The position numbers and the translations under genes are program-made. The notes beneath the pieces are model-generated. The model made no database searches. It was given only the letters and a program-made list of their open reading frames with translations, and was not told where the DNA came from. A stretch of 64,000 bases of DNA from VFMC01 sp040398525 (GTDB taxonomy: Bacteria > Actinomycetota > Acidimicrobiia > Acidimicrobiales > Ilumatobacteraceae). The stretch covers positions 96,089 through 160,088 of the forward strand of contig JBBATY010000005.1 in NCBI GenBank assembly GCA_040398525.1. The letters run 5' to 3'. Of this stretch, positions 6,719 through 14,807 are shown in pieces. The number at the start of each line of letters is the position of its first letter. The first letter of the stretch is position 1.

Positions 6719-9058
6719 TCAGACGGCCGACACCGTCACCGGGATGCCGTTGAGCACCGAGGTCCCCGACAGTGGGTCCATGGCCTCGTCGTCGGCGAGG
6801 ACGTTGCTGTTCACCCCGGCACGCTCGGCCGCCACCCTGAGTCGGGTGTCGGGACGATCGTGGCCCCACCCGTGGGGCAGGCTCACCACCCCGGGGCGCA
6901 CGGCATCGGTGACCTGCACCGGAGCATCGACGGCGCCGACCCGACTGGTCACCCGGGCGACGCCGCCGTCGACCAGGCCGAGGCGGGCTGCATCGTCGGG
7001 ATGGACGTGGAGCGTGCAGCGCGGCTTGCCCTTCACCAGCACCTCGATGTTGTGCATCCACGAGTTGTTGCTGCGCAGGTCGCGTCGACCGACGAGCACC
7101 AGCTCGCGGGCCTCGAACCGACCGACATGGTCGGCCAAGCGGTCGAGGTCGGCCAGCAGCACCGGATGGTCGAGCTCGACCATCCCCGAGGGCGTGCGCA
7201 GCACCTCGGGCAGGCGCGGCACGAGCGCGCCGTAATCGACCCCGTGCGGATGGGCGAGCAGAGTGTCGAGGCTCGCCGCCGGGCGCTGCTGGCCGTCGTC
7301 GACGACCACCGAGTCGCGCAGCCCGAAGCCATCGCCGAACGGCCCGGTCCGCAACATCAGGTCGATCAGCCGCTCGGGGCCACGTCGCCCGCTCGCCGAG
7401 AGCTCGGCGACCAGCTCGTCGGGGTCGCGGTCGTGCACGAGCGACGACGGGTCGCGCACGAGCGAGCGGACCATGCTCGTGAGCGCCAGGTCGTCGAGCA
7501 GCGCCGGATCGGCCTCCGGCCCAAGACCCTGGGCGATCGCGCCGATCCGGGCGAGGATCTCCCACTCGTCGGGCTGATCGTCGCCGAGGCTGAGCACCGG
7601 CGAGCTGTAGTTCGCCACGTTACGCACAGCGAACTGCAGCAGGAGCAGGTCGTAGTGCCCCCGCTGGAGCTGCGACGGGCTCGGCAGCACCACATCGGCA
7701 TGCCGGGTCGTCTCGTTCAGATAGATGTCGACGCTCACCATGAAGTCGAGGTCGGCCAGTGCCGCGTCGAGCTGATTCGAGTTCGGGGTCGACAGCACCG
7801 GGTTGCCCGCCACGGTGACGAGCGCGCGCAGCTGGCCCGGCCCCGGCGTGGTGATCTCGTCGGCCAGCGTGCCGACGGGGTACTCCCCCATCACCTCGGG
7901 CAGGCCGTGGACCCGGCTGTGCCCCCGCCCAGTGGTGAACCCGGCCCCGCTGCCGGACCGGCCGCGCGTGCTCGCCCCACCGGCCACGGGCGTCGCGAAC
8001 ATCGACCCGCCGGCCCGGTCGAGGTTGCCGGTGACGGTGTTCACCACATCGATCAACCACGAGGTCACCGTGCCGAACTCGGTCGTGGTGGTCCCGATCC
8101 GGCCGTAGAGCGCAGCAGTTCGCGCTGCGGCGATCTCGCGCGCCAGGTCGCGGATCTCGTTCGGGTCGAGGCCGGTGGCGGCTGCCACCGACTCCGGCGT
8201 GAAGCGGGCGCACGCGGCCACCACATCGTCGACACCTCGGAGGTGGTCGCGCACATGGTCGCCGACGTCGATGCGTCCGTCCTCGGCGAGCGCGGTCACC
8301 AGCGCGGCGAGCAGCAGCGCATCGGTGCCCGGCCGGATCGGGAGCCACCGATCGGCCTCCTCCGCCGTCCGGCTGCGCCGCGGGTCGACCACCACCACCC
8401 GGCCGCCCCGGGCCCGGATCGCCTCGATCCGACCGGGGAAGTCCGGCGCCGTGCACAGGCTGCCGTTCGAGGCGTACGGGTTGGCGCCGAGGATCACGAG
8501 CAGGTCGGTGCGGTCGAGGTCGGGCACCGGAACGGTCACCGGCGTGCCGAACACGTACCCAGCGGCGACCTGGCGCGGCATCTGGTCGACCGTCGAGGCG
8601 CTGTAGCGCTGGCGAGTCCCGAGGCCCTGGAGCATCACCCGGTTGAAGGTCATCGCCGAGAGGCTGTGCGCGCTCGGGTTGCCGAGGTACACGGCCACGG
8701 ACTCGCGACCATGGCGCTCGATCACCTCGCCCAACCCGCGAGCCACCTCGGCCCAGGCCTCGGGCCAGTCGACCTCGACGTGCACGCCGTCACGCTTCAC
8801 CAACGGCCGTCGCAGGCGATCGGGATCGTCGTGCAGTTGGCGCAGCGTCGAACCCTTCGGGCACAGGTAGCCGTGGCTGAACACATCGGCCATGTCGCCA
8901 CGGATGCGCACCACCTGCTCGCCGCGCACCGTCACCTCGAGGCCACAGCCGGCCTCGCACAGCGGGCAGGTGCGGTAGGCCGTGCGGCCAACGCCCTCCC
9001 CGGTCGATCCGGCTGGCGCCCCGGCTGCGATGTCGTCGTCGATCCCCATGGCTGGCAT
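6719..9058 (-). CDS. Molybdopterin (bis-MGD) oxidoreductase, DMSO-reductase family
   Basis: The product of about 779 residues has an N-terminal 4Fe-4S motif, CPLCEAGC followed by LCPKG. It also has the MGD-binding region (LVILGANPYASNG, VVVVDPRRSRTAEEAD, WLPIRPGTDALLL) and a C-terminal molydopterin-dinucleotide domain. The subclass is uncertain: at the place where formate dehydrogenases carry Cys or selenocysteine this protein reads STVDQMPRQVAAG, so it is not a typical formate dehydrogenase. No electron-transfer subunit or twin-arginine signal is seen, which suggests a cytoplasmic single-subunit enzyme. The start may be ATG 9058 or 9049; neither has a clear ribosome site. It diverges from the RibD-like gene with only 10 bases between. 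Confidence 0.88.
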   Translation of the reverse strand: MPAMGIDDDIAAGAPAGSTGEGVGRTAYRTCPLCEAGCGLEVTVRGEQVVRIRGDMADVFSHGYLCPKGSTLRQLHDDPDRLRRPLVKRDGVHVEVDWPEAWAEVARGLGEVIERHGRESVAVYLGNPSAHSLSAMTFNRVMLQGLGTRQRYSASTVDQMPRQVAAGYVFGTPVTVPVPDLDRTDLLVILGANPYASNGSLCTAPDFPGRIEAIRARGGRVVVVDPRRSRTAEEADRWLPIRPGTDALLLAALVTALAEDGRIDVGDHVRDHLRGVDDVVAACARFTPESVAAATGLDPNEIRDLAREIAAARTAALYGRIGTTTTEFGTVTSWLIDVVNTVTGNLDRAGGSMFATPVAGGASTRGRSGSGAGFTTGRGHSRVHGLPEVMGEYPVGTLADEITTPGPGQLRALVTVAGNPVLSTPNSNQLDAALADLDFMVSVDIYLNETTRHADVVLPSPSQLQRGHYDLLLLQFAVRNVANYSSPVLSLGDDQPDEWEILARIGAIAQGLGPEADPALLDDLALTSMVRSLVRDPSSLVHDRDPDELVAELSASGRRGPERLIDLMLRTGPFGDGFGLRDSVVVDDGQQRPAASLDTLLAHPHGVDYGALVPRLPEVLRTPSGMVELDHPVLLADLDRLADHVGRFEARELVLVGRRDLRSNNSWMHNIEVLVKGKPRCTLHVHPDDAARLGLVDGGVARVTSRVGAVDAPVQVTDAVRPGVVSLPHGWGHDRPDTRLRVAAERAGVNSNVLADDEAMDPLSGTSVLNGIPVTVSAV

Positions 9059-9068
9059 CATCGCACCC

Positions 9069-9728
9069 ATGCGCAGGCTGTTCCCGAACCCGACCGAGCA
9101 GATCACGGTGGCCGAGGCCTACAGCGTGCAGCGGCCACGCCCGAAGGACCGGCCGTGGCTGATGCTGTGCATGGTGTCGAGCCTCGACGGCTCGACGGTC
9201 ATCGAGCGTCGCTCGAGCGCGTTGTCGAGCCCGGCGGACACGGCGGTGCTCATCGGCCTCAGGCATCTGGCCGACCAGATCCTCGTCGGTGCCACCACCG
9301 TGCGCCTCGAGGGCTACGGACAGCCCAGCAAGCCCGGCCAGCGGGTGGGGGTGGTGTCGCGACGCGGCGACCTCGACTACAGCTCGTCGCTGTTCACCAG
9401 CGGGGCCGGGTTCATGATCCTGCCCGAGACCGCGCCCGAGGTGCCCGTCGACCACATCCGCGCCGGCCACGCAGTGGTCGACCTCGAGCTCGCCACGTCG
9501 AAGCTCGAGGCCGACGTCGTGCAGGTCGAGGGCGGCTCGCTGCTCAACGCCTCGCTCGTGGAGGACGACCTCGTCGACGAGCTCAACCTGACGATCTCAC
9601 CCGTGCTGTGCGGCGGCGACGGCCCGCGCCTGACGACCGGGGCGCTCCCGGTGCTGAACCAGATGGAGCTCGCCCACGTGCTCGAGGACAACGGCTTCCT
9701 CTTCACCCGCTACGTGCGGCGACGCTGA
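9069..9728 (+). CDS. RibD C-terminal-domain / dihydrofolate reductase-like protein
   Basis: The 219-residue protein has the Rossmann-like fold of the RibD/DHFR superfamily. Visible features are an early LMLCMVSSLDGST, an NADPH-binding region (ILVGATTVRLEGYG, VVSRRGDLD), and VVQVEGGSLLNASLVEDDLVDELNLTISPVLCGG near the C-terminus. Relatives reduce pyrimidine or pterin-like substrates with NADPH; the substrate here is unknown. The chosen ATG gives a 10-base gap to the divergent oxidoreductase gene and probably a leaderless mRNA, since no ribosome site precedes it. An in-frame upstream ATG at 8982 would overlap that gene heavily. Confidence 0.85.
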   Translation: MRRLFPNPTEQITVAEAYSVQRPRPKDRPWLMLCMVSSLDGSTVIERRSSALSSPADTAVLIGLRHLADQILVGATTVRLEGYGQPSKPGQRVGVVSRRGDLDYSSSLFTSGAGFMILPETAPEVPVDHIRAGHAVVDLELATSKLEADVVQVEGGSLLNASLVEDDLVDELNLTISPVLCGGDGPRLTTGALPVLNQMELAHVLEDNGFLFTRYVRRR

Positions 9729-9741
9729 CGTCGACCGCGGC

Positions 9742-10206
9742 TCAGCCCGGCTGGGACTGCATCTTTTCGAGCAGCACCAGCTCGCGCTGGAAGTCCGCAG
9801 CGGCGTCGAAGCTCTTGTAGACGCTGGCGAACCGCAGGTAGACGACCTCGTCGAGGCTCCGGAGGCGCTCGAGCACGGCGAGGCCGACGACCCTGCTCGG
9901 CACATCGCCGCCATGGAGACGAGCCTCGTCTTCGACCTCCTCGGCGATCTGTTCGATCGCCTCGGCGGCCACCGGGCGCCCCTTGGCCGCAGCCGAGATG
10001 CCGGCAATCACCTTCGCCCGGTCGAATGGCTGGCGAGTGCCGTCGGACTTCACCACGACGAGCGGCACCTCTTCGATGCGCTCGTAGGTGGTGAACCGCC
10101 CCTGGCACTGCAGGCACGAGCGACGTCGACGGATCGACGCTCCTTCGTCGGCCTCGCGAGAGTCGATCACCTTCGAGTCATTGGCATGGCAGGACGGGCA
10201 CCGCAT
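9742..10206 (-). CDS. nrdR: Transcriptional repressor NrdR
   Basis: This 154-residue protein represses ribonucleotide reductase genes when dATP is high. Residues 1-45 form the DNA-binding zinc ribbon (Cys 3, 6, 31 and 34) and the rest is an ATP-cone (VVVKSDGTRQPFDRAKV...). GGAG lies 9 bases before the ATG. The gene starts 25 bases after the LysM gene stop in the same direction, so it may be co-transcribed from the LexA-controlled promoter; the same order (lexA, LysM gene, nrdR) is known in mycobacteria. Its expected target, nrdJ, lies 3.5 kb away with candidate NrdR boxes. Confidence 0.97.
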   Translation of the reverse strand: MRCPSCHANDSKVIDSREADEGASIRRRRSCLQCQGRFTTYERIEEVPLVVVKSDGTRQPFDRAKVIAGISAAAKGRPVAAEAIEQIAEEVEDEARLHGGDVPSRVVGLAVLERLRSLDEVVYLRFASVYKSFDAAADFQRELVLLEKMQSQPG

Positions 10207-10231
10207 GGGTGCTCCACCCTACTGCGACGGC

Positions 10232-10636
10232 TCAGGGAAGGACGATCCACTCCCCGGCGCGCACCTGCGCCCCACCGTTGACCTCGACCAACACGTCGAC
10301 ATAGTCGGCCATCGGCATGCTGCCGGCATGCTGGGCAGCGATGGCCCAGAGTGTGTCGCCCGGCTGCACCAGGTACGACTGCATGGCCGACGTGCCCGAC
10401 GAGATCGGCGTCGCCTCGCCACCGCCCGCAGCAAGCCCGACCACGGCGACCAGCGACGCCACGAACACGGCGACGACGGCTCGACGGCGCCGGTACACCG
10501 CCGGCCCGGGGGCTGCGCTGGCGACCGACCGCGGGACACGCACGATGGTGCGACCGGGGGCGAGCGACGGACGGGTGGCAGCCGTGTGCGAACGGTGACC
10601 CGGACGGTTGTGGAGCGGAGCGAGAGCAACGGACAT
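10232..10636 (-). CDS. LysM membrane protein, probable SOS-induced cell-division inhibitor (YneA/ChiZ-like)
   Basis: The 134-residue protein has a basic cytoplasmic N-terminus, one membrane helix (about residues 53-71) and an extracytoplasmic LysM domain (about 87-134: SYLVQPGDTLWAIA...GEWIVLP) that should bind peptidoglycan. It is divergent from lexA, and its promoter (TTGACA, 17 bases, CATACT) has one perfect LexA box in the spacer and another just downstream. B. subtilis YneA and M. tuberculosis Rv2719c have the same layout and place, are DNA-damage induced and delay division. ATG at 10654 is an alternative start. The inhibitory role is inferred from architecture and context. Confidence 0.85.
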   Translation of the reverse strand: MSVALAPLHNRPGHRSHTAATRPSLAPGRTIVRVPRSVASAAPGPAVYRRRRAVVAVFVASLVAVVGLAAGGGEATPISSGTSAMQSYLVQPGDTLWAIAAQHAGSMPMADYVDVLVEVNGGAQVRAGEWIVLP

Positions 10637-10698
10637 GGCGACCACCTTGCACATCAGGCGAACATCGAGCGACGGAGACCGTTCGACGCATGCACAGA

Positions 10699-10712
10699 CG
10701 AACGGCTGTTCG
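10699..10712. promoter_or_regulatory. LexA (SOS) box 1
   Basis: CGAACGGCTGTTCG matches the CGAAC-N4-GTTCG operator perfectly. It lies just downstream of the -10 element of the LysM gene promoter. Confidence 0.9.
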
Positions 10713-10714
10713 AC

Positions 10715-10743
10715 AGTATGGCGAACGGCTGTTCGATTGTCAA
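10715..10743 (-). promoter_or_regulatory. Promoter of the LysM gene (and probably nrdR)
   Basis: On the minus strand TTGACA (10743-10738) and CATACT (10720-10715) are separated by 17 bases. LexA box 2 fills the spacer exactly, so LexA and RNA polymerase cannot bind together. Confidence 0.75.
10722..10735. promoter_or_regulatory. LexA (SOS) box 2
   Basis: A second perfect CGAACGGCTGTTCG, identical to box 1 and starting 23 bases from it, lies inside the promoter spacer of the LysM gene. Confidence 0.92.
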
Positions 10744-10752
10744 CCAGCCAAC

Positions 10753-10766
10753 CGAACAGATGTCCG
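10753..10766. promoter_or_regulatory. LexA (SOS) box 3, imperfect
   Basis: CGAACAGATGTCCG differs from the operator consensus at one position of the right half-site. It lies just upstream of the lexA -35 element. Confidence 0.7.
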
Positions 10767-10767
10767 C

Positions 10768-10781
10768 CGAACAGATGTTTG
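10768..10781. promoter_or_regulatory. LexA (SOS) box 4, overlapping the lexA -35
   Basis: CGAACAGATGTTTG has one mismatch in the right half-site. It starts 15 bases after box 3 and overlaps the first three bases of the lexA -35 element, which fits autorepression. Confidence 0.8.
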
Positions 10782-10807
10782 ACTGACGCACCGAACACGC
10801 GTACCCT
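10779..10807 (+). promoter_or_regulatory. lexA promoter, predicted leaderless transcript
   Basis: TTGACT (10779-10784), a 17-base spacer and TACCCT (10802-10807) precede the lexA ATG at 10815 by only 7 bases. Transcription should therefore begin at or next to the A of the start codon. No ribosome site is present, which agrees with a leaderless mRNA. Confidence 0.7.
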
Positions 10808-10814
10808 GACGCCC

Positions 10815-11444
10815 ATGGCCGAAACCCTCACCACCCGCCAGCGCGGCATCCTCGACGTCATCGAGACGAGCATGCGCGAGCGGGGCTACCCGCCCAGCGT
10901 CCGCGAGATCGGTGAGGCCGTGGGCCTCACCTCGCCCAGCACGGTGCACACCCATCTCGCCTCGCTCGAGCGGATGGGCTACCTGCGTCGCGACCCCACC
11001 AAGCCGCGCGCCCTCGAGGTGCGTTTCGACCCCAACTCGGGCATGGCCATCGAGCGCCGACCGGTCCGTCACGTGCCACTGGTCGGCGATGTCGCCGCCG
11101 GCACCGATGTCCTCGCCCAGGAGAACGTCGAGGAGGTGCTCCCCCTCCCCGAGGACTTCGTCGGTGCAGGCGAGGTCTTCATGCTCCGGGTGCGCGGCGA
11201 CTCGATGATCGAGCTCGGCATCCTCGACGGCGACTTCGTCGTCGCCCGAGCCCAAACCACGGCCGACAACGGCGACATCGTGGTGGCCGGCATCCCCAAC
11301 GAGGAAGCCACGGTGAAGACCTATCGCCGCAGCGGCAGCACGGTCACACTGATCCCTGCCAACGAACGGCTCCAGCCGATGGTCTTCGACGCCGACGAGG
11401 TGAGCGTGTTCGGCAAGGTCGTCACGGTGATGCGCCGGCTCTGA
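10815..11444 (+). CDS. lexA: LexA repressor
   Basis: This 209-residue SOS repressor has an N-terminal winged helix (residues 1-65; PPSVREIGEAVGLTSPSTVHTHLASLERMGYLRR) and a C-terminal self-cleaving S24 domain. The cleavage bond Ala95-Gly96, nucleophile Ser130 (RGDSM) and general base Lys168 (TVKTY) are all visible. It shares a control region containing four LexA boxes with the divergent LysM gene. The start at 10815 matches the typical N-terminus (LTTRQRGILDVIE) and a leaderless promoter. RecA, which triggers cleavage, is encoded at 18070-19113. Confidence 0.98.
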   Translation: MAETLTTRQRGILDVIETSMRERGYPPSVREIGEAVGLTSPSTVHTHLASLERMGYLRRDPTKPRALEVRFDPNSGMAIERRPVRHVPLVGDVAAGTDVLAQENVEEVLPLPEDFVGAGEVFMLRVRGDSMIELGILDGDFVVARAQTTADNGDIVVAGIPNEEATVKTYRRSGSTVTLIPANERLQPMVFDADEVSVFGKVVTVMRRL

Positions 11445-11450
11445 GCCGGC
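11434..11450. terminator. Hairpin overlapping the lexA stop
   Basis: GCCGGCTC and GAGCCGGC form a perfect inverted repeat spanning the lexA TGA, in the 15-base gap before the convergent membrane-protein gene. It could end transcription from both sides. There is no T-run, and the one-base centre means the real loop must open one or two pairs. Confidence 0.45.
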
Positions 11451-11459
11451 ACTCCCGGG

Positions 11460-12320
11460 TCACCGAGCAGGTGGCTCCGGCCAGATCTCCGGCGGAGGCT
11501 GAGTCGGCTGCACCTGGGTGGGTGGGGCGAACGTCCCCGGCACCGCCCGGGGAGGCAGGCCGGTCGTCGGCGGCCCGCTTTGCGGAACCGGCGACTGATA
11601 GGCCGGCGACTGGTAGGAGGGCGCCACCGGCACCTGCTGCACCGGGACGTACTGCTGGCCAGCGCCAGCACCCTGCGCGCCTGCGCGGGGCCGACGCAGC
11701 GCGACGGCGAGCATCACGCCGCCCACCAGGAGGCCGGCCGCCATGGCGACATAGCCCCCAACGGTGAGCATCGATGCTGCGTCGTCTGGGTCCTTGCCGA
11801 TGGTGACGACCACATCCGAGACATCGGAGGTGGCGGTCAGCAGGTACTCGCCCGCCTGCTCGATCTCGAATCGCCCGAGGGACGTGCCGATCGACTCGCT
11901 GCCGTCGTAGCTGATCGAGCGGTCGGCAGTCAGCACCAGGGCCGCCCCGTCGAGATCGACGAGGTCGACCTCCACATCGGGCACCTGGCCCTGGTAGTCG
12001 TAGCTCCGGTTGGCATTCGGGCAGTCGCCACGCACGGCGCCGATCGACCCGCGGGTCTCGACGAACACGACGAAGTCGCCGGCCTTCGCGAAGTCGAGGG
12101 TGGTGGTGCAGCCGATCGGCGCCCGAGCCAGGCCGTCGATGGCCGCGTCGCGACGCGACCCGCTGAGCAGCAACATGACGATGCCGCCGATCACCCCGGC
12201 GAGCAGCACACACAGCGCAGCGGCGATCGCGCCGGTGCGACCCGGGGTCGGCACGGGCGCAGCCGGCGGAGCGGCCTGGTAGGGACCACCCTGGCCGGCG
12301 GGATACGTCGGTTGAACCAT
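11460..12320 (-). CDS. Proline/glutamine-rich two-helix membrane protein, unknown function
   Basis: The 286-residue protein has a short Pro/Gly-rich cytoplasmic N-terminus, a helix about residues 31-54 (AIAAALCVLLAGVIGGIVMLLL) and an extracytoplasmic domain of about 135 residues with two Cys. A second helix (VGGYVAMAAGLLVGGVMLAVAL) and a long Pro/Gln-rich tail (QQYVPVQQVPVAPSYQSP) follow. Pro-rich tails on actinobacterial membrane proteins often contact partner proteins. The start overlaps the stop of the aminotransferase gene (TGATG) and is preceded by GGGGG, so the two are probably co-translated. I do not recognise the family. Confidence 0.75.
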   Translation of the reverse strand: MVQPTYPAGQGGPYQAAPPAAPVPTPGRTGAIAAALCVLLAGVIGGIVMLLLSGSRRDAAIDGLARAPIGCTTTLDFAKAGDFVVFVETRGSIGAVRGDCPNANRSYDYQGQVPDVEVDLVDLDGAALVLTADRSISYDGSESIGTSLGRFEIEQAGEYLLTATSDVSDVVVTIGKDPDDAASMLTVGGYVAMAAGLLVGGVMLAVALRRPRAGAQGAGAGQQYVPVQQVPVAPSYQSPAYQSPVPQSGPPTTGLPPRAVPGTFAPPTQVQPTQPPPEIWPEPPAR

Positions 12321-13435
12321 CACTGCACCCCCAGTCGGCGAGCCACGAGCTCGATGCGGTCGTCAGGTTGTACCACGGCGACACGCACGTTGTTGGCGCC
12401 TCCCGCTCCGTAGAAGTCGCCAGGGCTGACGATCGCCCCTCCCTCGGTGGCGAGCCGTTCGGCGAAGGCCCACCCGTCGCCGGCATCGAACCACAGGTAG
12501 AACCCGCCCGCAGGCAACGAGATGTCGATCCCCGACCAGCTGCCGAGCACCGCAGCACAACGCTCGAGACGGCGCCGGTACCGATCGCGCTGAACCACCA
12601 CATGGTCGTCGTCGGCCAATGCCGCCGCTCCGGCAGCCTGGGCCGGCCCCGGCACCAGCATCCCGACGTGCTTGCGCACTTCCTTGAGGTACTCGACCAG
12701 TTCACCATCGCCGGCATAGAAGCCGACCCGGAGACCAGCGAGGTTCGAGCGCTTCGACAGCGAGTGCACGGCGACGACCCCGTCGAGGCCGTGCTCGAGG
12801 ATCGTGCGTCCTCGCCCCTCCCAGGTGAACTCGACGTAGCACTCGTCGCTGAACACCGGCACGCCGTGACGCCTGCCCCACGAGGCTGCCGCCTCGAGGT
12901 CGTCGAGCGCGCCTGTCGGGTTGGAGGGGCTGTTCACCCACAGCATCACGGCCCGGTTCGCATCAGCCGGATCGATCGAGTCGAGGTCGAGTCGGCCATC
13001 AGCGCGCATCGCCACCGCCACCGGCCGGCAGCCGGCCAGCGTGGCGCCCATCTCGTAGGTCGGATACGCCACGGATGGGTACAGCACCGTGTCACGCGAC
13101 GGCGTCCGCAACTTCAGGTAGTGCGGCGTGGTCGCCACGAACTCCTTGGTGCCGACGCAGGCCGCGATCTGCTCGACCGGCACGTCGAGGTCGAAGCGAC
13201 GGTGCATCCAGCCGCGCACAGCCGAGCGGAGCGCCATCGTGCCGATGCTCGGCGGATACCCCCGCTCGCTGTCGGAGTTGGCCAGGGCGTCGACGACGAA
13301 GCGCGGCGGCGGATCGCAGGGCGTGCCGATTGACAGATCGACGACGCCGCCCTCGAGGCGCGCTGCTGCGGAGGTGAAGCGATCGAGACGGTCGTACGGG
13401 TACGGCGGCGGGACGAATCCCTCGGTCGACGTCAT
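12320..13435 (-). CDS. dapC: PLP aminotransferase, probable N-succinyldiaminopimelate aminotransferase (DapC-like)
   Basis: The 371-residue class I/II aminotransferase shows the cofactor region WVNSPSNPTGALDDL, an Asp-Glu pair in VFSDECYVEF, the PLP-binding Lys in HSLSKRSNLAGLRVGFYAG, and an Arg in NNVRVAVVQ. The early PPPYPYDRLDRF and GTPCDPPP resemble actinobacterial succinyldiaminopimelate aminotransferases of lysine/peptidoglycan synthesis. The nearby dapF supports this, although the two genes are separated by hflX. The ATG at 13435 has GGGGAT upstream; the frame is open further upstream but that part overlaps hflX. Substrate specificity is inferred. Confidence 0.8.
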   Translation of the reverse strand: MTSTEGFVPPPYPYDRLDRFTSAAARLEGGVVDLSIGTPCDPPPRFVVDALANSDSERGYPPSIGTMALRSAVRGWMHRRFDLDVPVEQIAACVGTKEFVATTPHYLKLRTPSRDTVLYPSVAYPTYEMGATLAGCRPVAVAMRADGRLDLDSIDPADANRAVMLWVNSPSNPTGALDDLEAAASWGRRHGVPVFSDECYVEFTWEGRGRTILEHGLDGVVAVHSLSKRSNLAGLRVGFYAGDGELVEYLKEVRKHVGMLVPGPAQAAGAAALADDDHVVVQRDRYRRRLERCAAVLGSWSGIDISLPAGGFYLWFDAGDGWAFAERLATEGGAIVSPGDFYGAGGANNVRVAVVQPDDRIELVARRLGVQ

Positions 13436-13487
13436 AGATCCCCATCCTGCCCGATCCAGTAGCCGATCCGGCACTCCCGACGACCGA

Positions 13488-14807
13488 TCACGCCTCGTCG
13501 GGTCGAAGACCGCCGACGACGTACTCGCCGAGACGGCCCACCGAGGCATCGGCCAGACGGGCCCGAATCCGCAGACCATCGACCTCGTGTGCGGTCGACA
13601 CGACCTCGCCCTCGCGGTGGATGGCCGCCACCACATCGCCTCGGTCGTAGGGAACGAACAATTCGGTCACCCGTCCGATGGCGCGAAGCCGATCGGCCAG
13701 CACCGTGAGGAACCGTTCGATGCCCTCCCCGGTGACCGCGCTCAGCGCCACCGACCCCTCGTGCTGGTCGACCAGGCGCTGCGCCTCGTCGGGCACCAGG
13801 TCTGCTTTGTTGAACACGAGCAGTTCGGGGACCTGACGGGCGCCGATCTCCTCGAGCACGGTGTGCACGGCGTCGATCTGCCCCTCCGGATCAGCCGCCG
13901 ACGAGTCGACGACGTGGACCAGGAAGTCTGCGCCGCTCGCCACCTCGAGCGTGCTCTTGAACGCTTCGATCAGGCCGTGCGGAAGGCGGCGAACGAACCC
14001 GACCGTGTCGGTGAGCAGCACGGGCTCGCCACCTGGCAGCGAGAGACGCCGCGTCGTCGGGTCGAGCGTGGCGAAGAGGCGATCCTCGACCAACACGCCT
14101 GCACGGGTGAGACGGTTGAGCAGGGTCGACTTGCCTGCATTGGTGTAGCCGACGATCGTCACCGCAGCGAGGCCGCTGCGCGAGCGCCCCTTGCGCTGGA
14201 GGGCCCTCGTGTTGCCGAGGTCGCGCAGCTCGCGCTCGAGGGTGGCGATGCGGTTCTTGATCCGCCGTCGGTCGACCTCGAGCTTGGTCTCGCCGCCGCC
14301 GAAGCGACTGCCCACCCCACCACGCTGCTGGCTGAGCTTGGCCCCGATGCCCCGGCGAAGTCGGGGCAGGCGGTAGCGCAGCAGTGCCAGCTCGACCTGC
14401 GCTTTGCCCTCGAGGGTGTGCGCATTCTGGGCGAAGATGTCGAGAATCACCGCGGTGCGGTCGATGGCTGTGCGCCCCAGCAGCTTCTCCAGGTTGTACT
14501 GCTGCGCAGGGCTGAGGTCGTTGTCGAACACCACCGTGTCGGCATCGACGGCGAGGCACAGCTCCTTCAGCTCCTCGGCCTTGCCCTTGCCGATGAACCA
14601 CGTGTGGTCCGGGGTGTCGCGCCGCTGCATCAGCCTGCCGACCTCGTCGGCTCCGGCAGTGTCGATGAGCAGCGCCAGCTCGTCGAGGCCGGCTTCGGTG
14701 TCGTCGTCGGTATGCGGCGACAGGGTGACCCCGACGAGCACGATCCGCTCCCGCTTCGACCGGTCGATCAGGGTGGCGCCGAGCGCCTCCTGGTAGGGCG
14801 AGGTCAT
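13488..14807 (-). CDS. hflX: GTPase HflX (ribosome-associated)
   Basis: This 439-residue GTPase splits stalled ribosomes in known cases. It has the N-terminal HflX domain (DTVVFDNDLSPAQQYNLEK), a central coiled stretch (KLEVDRRRIKNRIATLERELRDL) and a G domain: G1 GYTNAGKST, G3 DTVGF and G4 NKAD. Its ATG overlaps the dapF stop as ATGA. The order miaB-miaA-dapF-hflX is common in actinobacteria and suggests one transcript from the recA/miaB side. Confidence 0.97.
   Translation of the reverse strand: MTSPYQEALGATLIDRSKRERIVLVGVTLSPHTDDDTEAGLDELALLIDTAGADEVGRLMQRRDTPDHTWFIGKGKAEELKELCLAVDADTVVFDNDLSPAQQYNLEKLLGRTAIDRTAVILDIFAQNAHTLEGKAQVELALLRYRLPRLRRGIGAKLSQQRGGVGSRFGGGETKLEVDRRRIKNRIATLERELRDLGNTRALQRKGRSRSGLAAVTIVGYTNAGKSTLLNRLTRAGVLVEDRLFATLDPTTRRLSLPGGEPVLLTDTVGFVRRLPHGLIEAFKSTLEVASGADFLVHVVDSSAADPEGQIDAVHTVLEEIGARQVPELLVFNKADLVPDEAQRLVDQHEGSVALSAVTGEGIERFLTVLADRLRAIGRVTELFVPYDRGDVVAAIHREGEVVSTAHEVDGLRIRARLADASVGRLGEYVVGGLRPDEA

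Noticed and set aside
6719..9058. Selenocysteine formate dehydrogenase
   Set aside because: There is no in-frame TGA and no Cys at the expected site; the protein reads through normally.
6320..9820. Long plus-strand open frame of over 1100 codons opposite the molybdopterin oxidoreductase
   Set aside because: It mirrors the minus-strand coding frame, is Arg/His/Gly-rich and has no motif; GC-rich codon bias alone creates such frames.
13436..13636. N-terminal extension of the aminotransferase gene
   Set aside because: The extension overlaps hflX and is Arg/Ser-rich; the ATG at 13435 has a ribosome site and a normal N-terminus.
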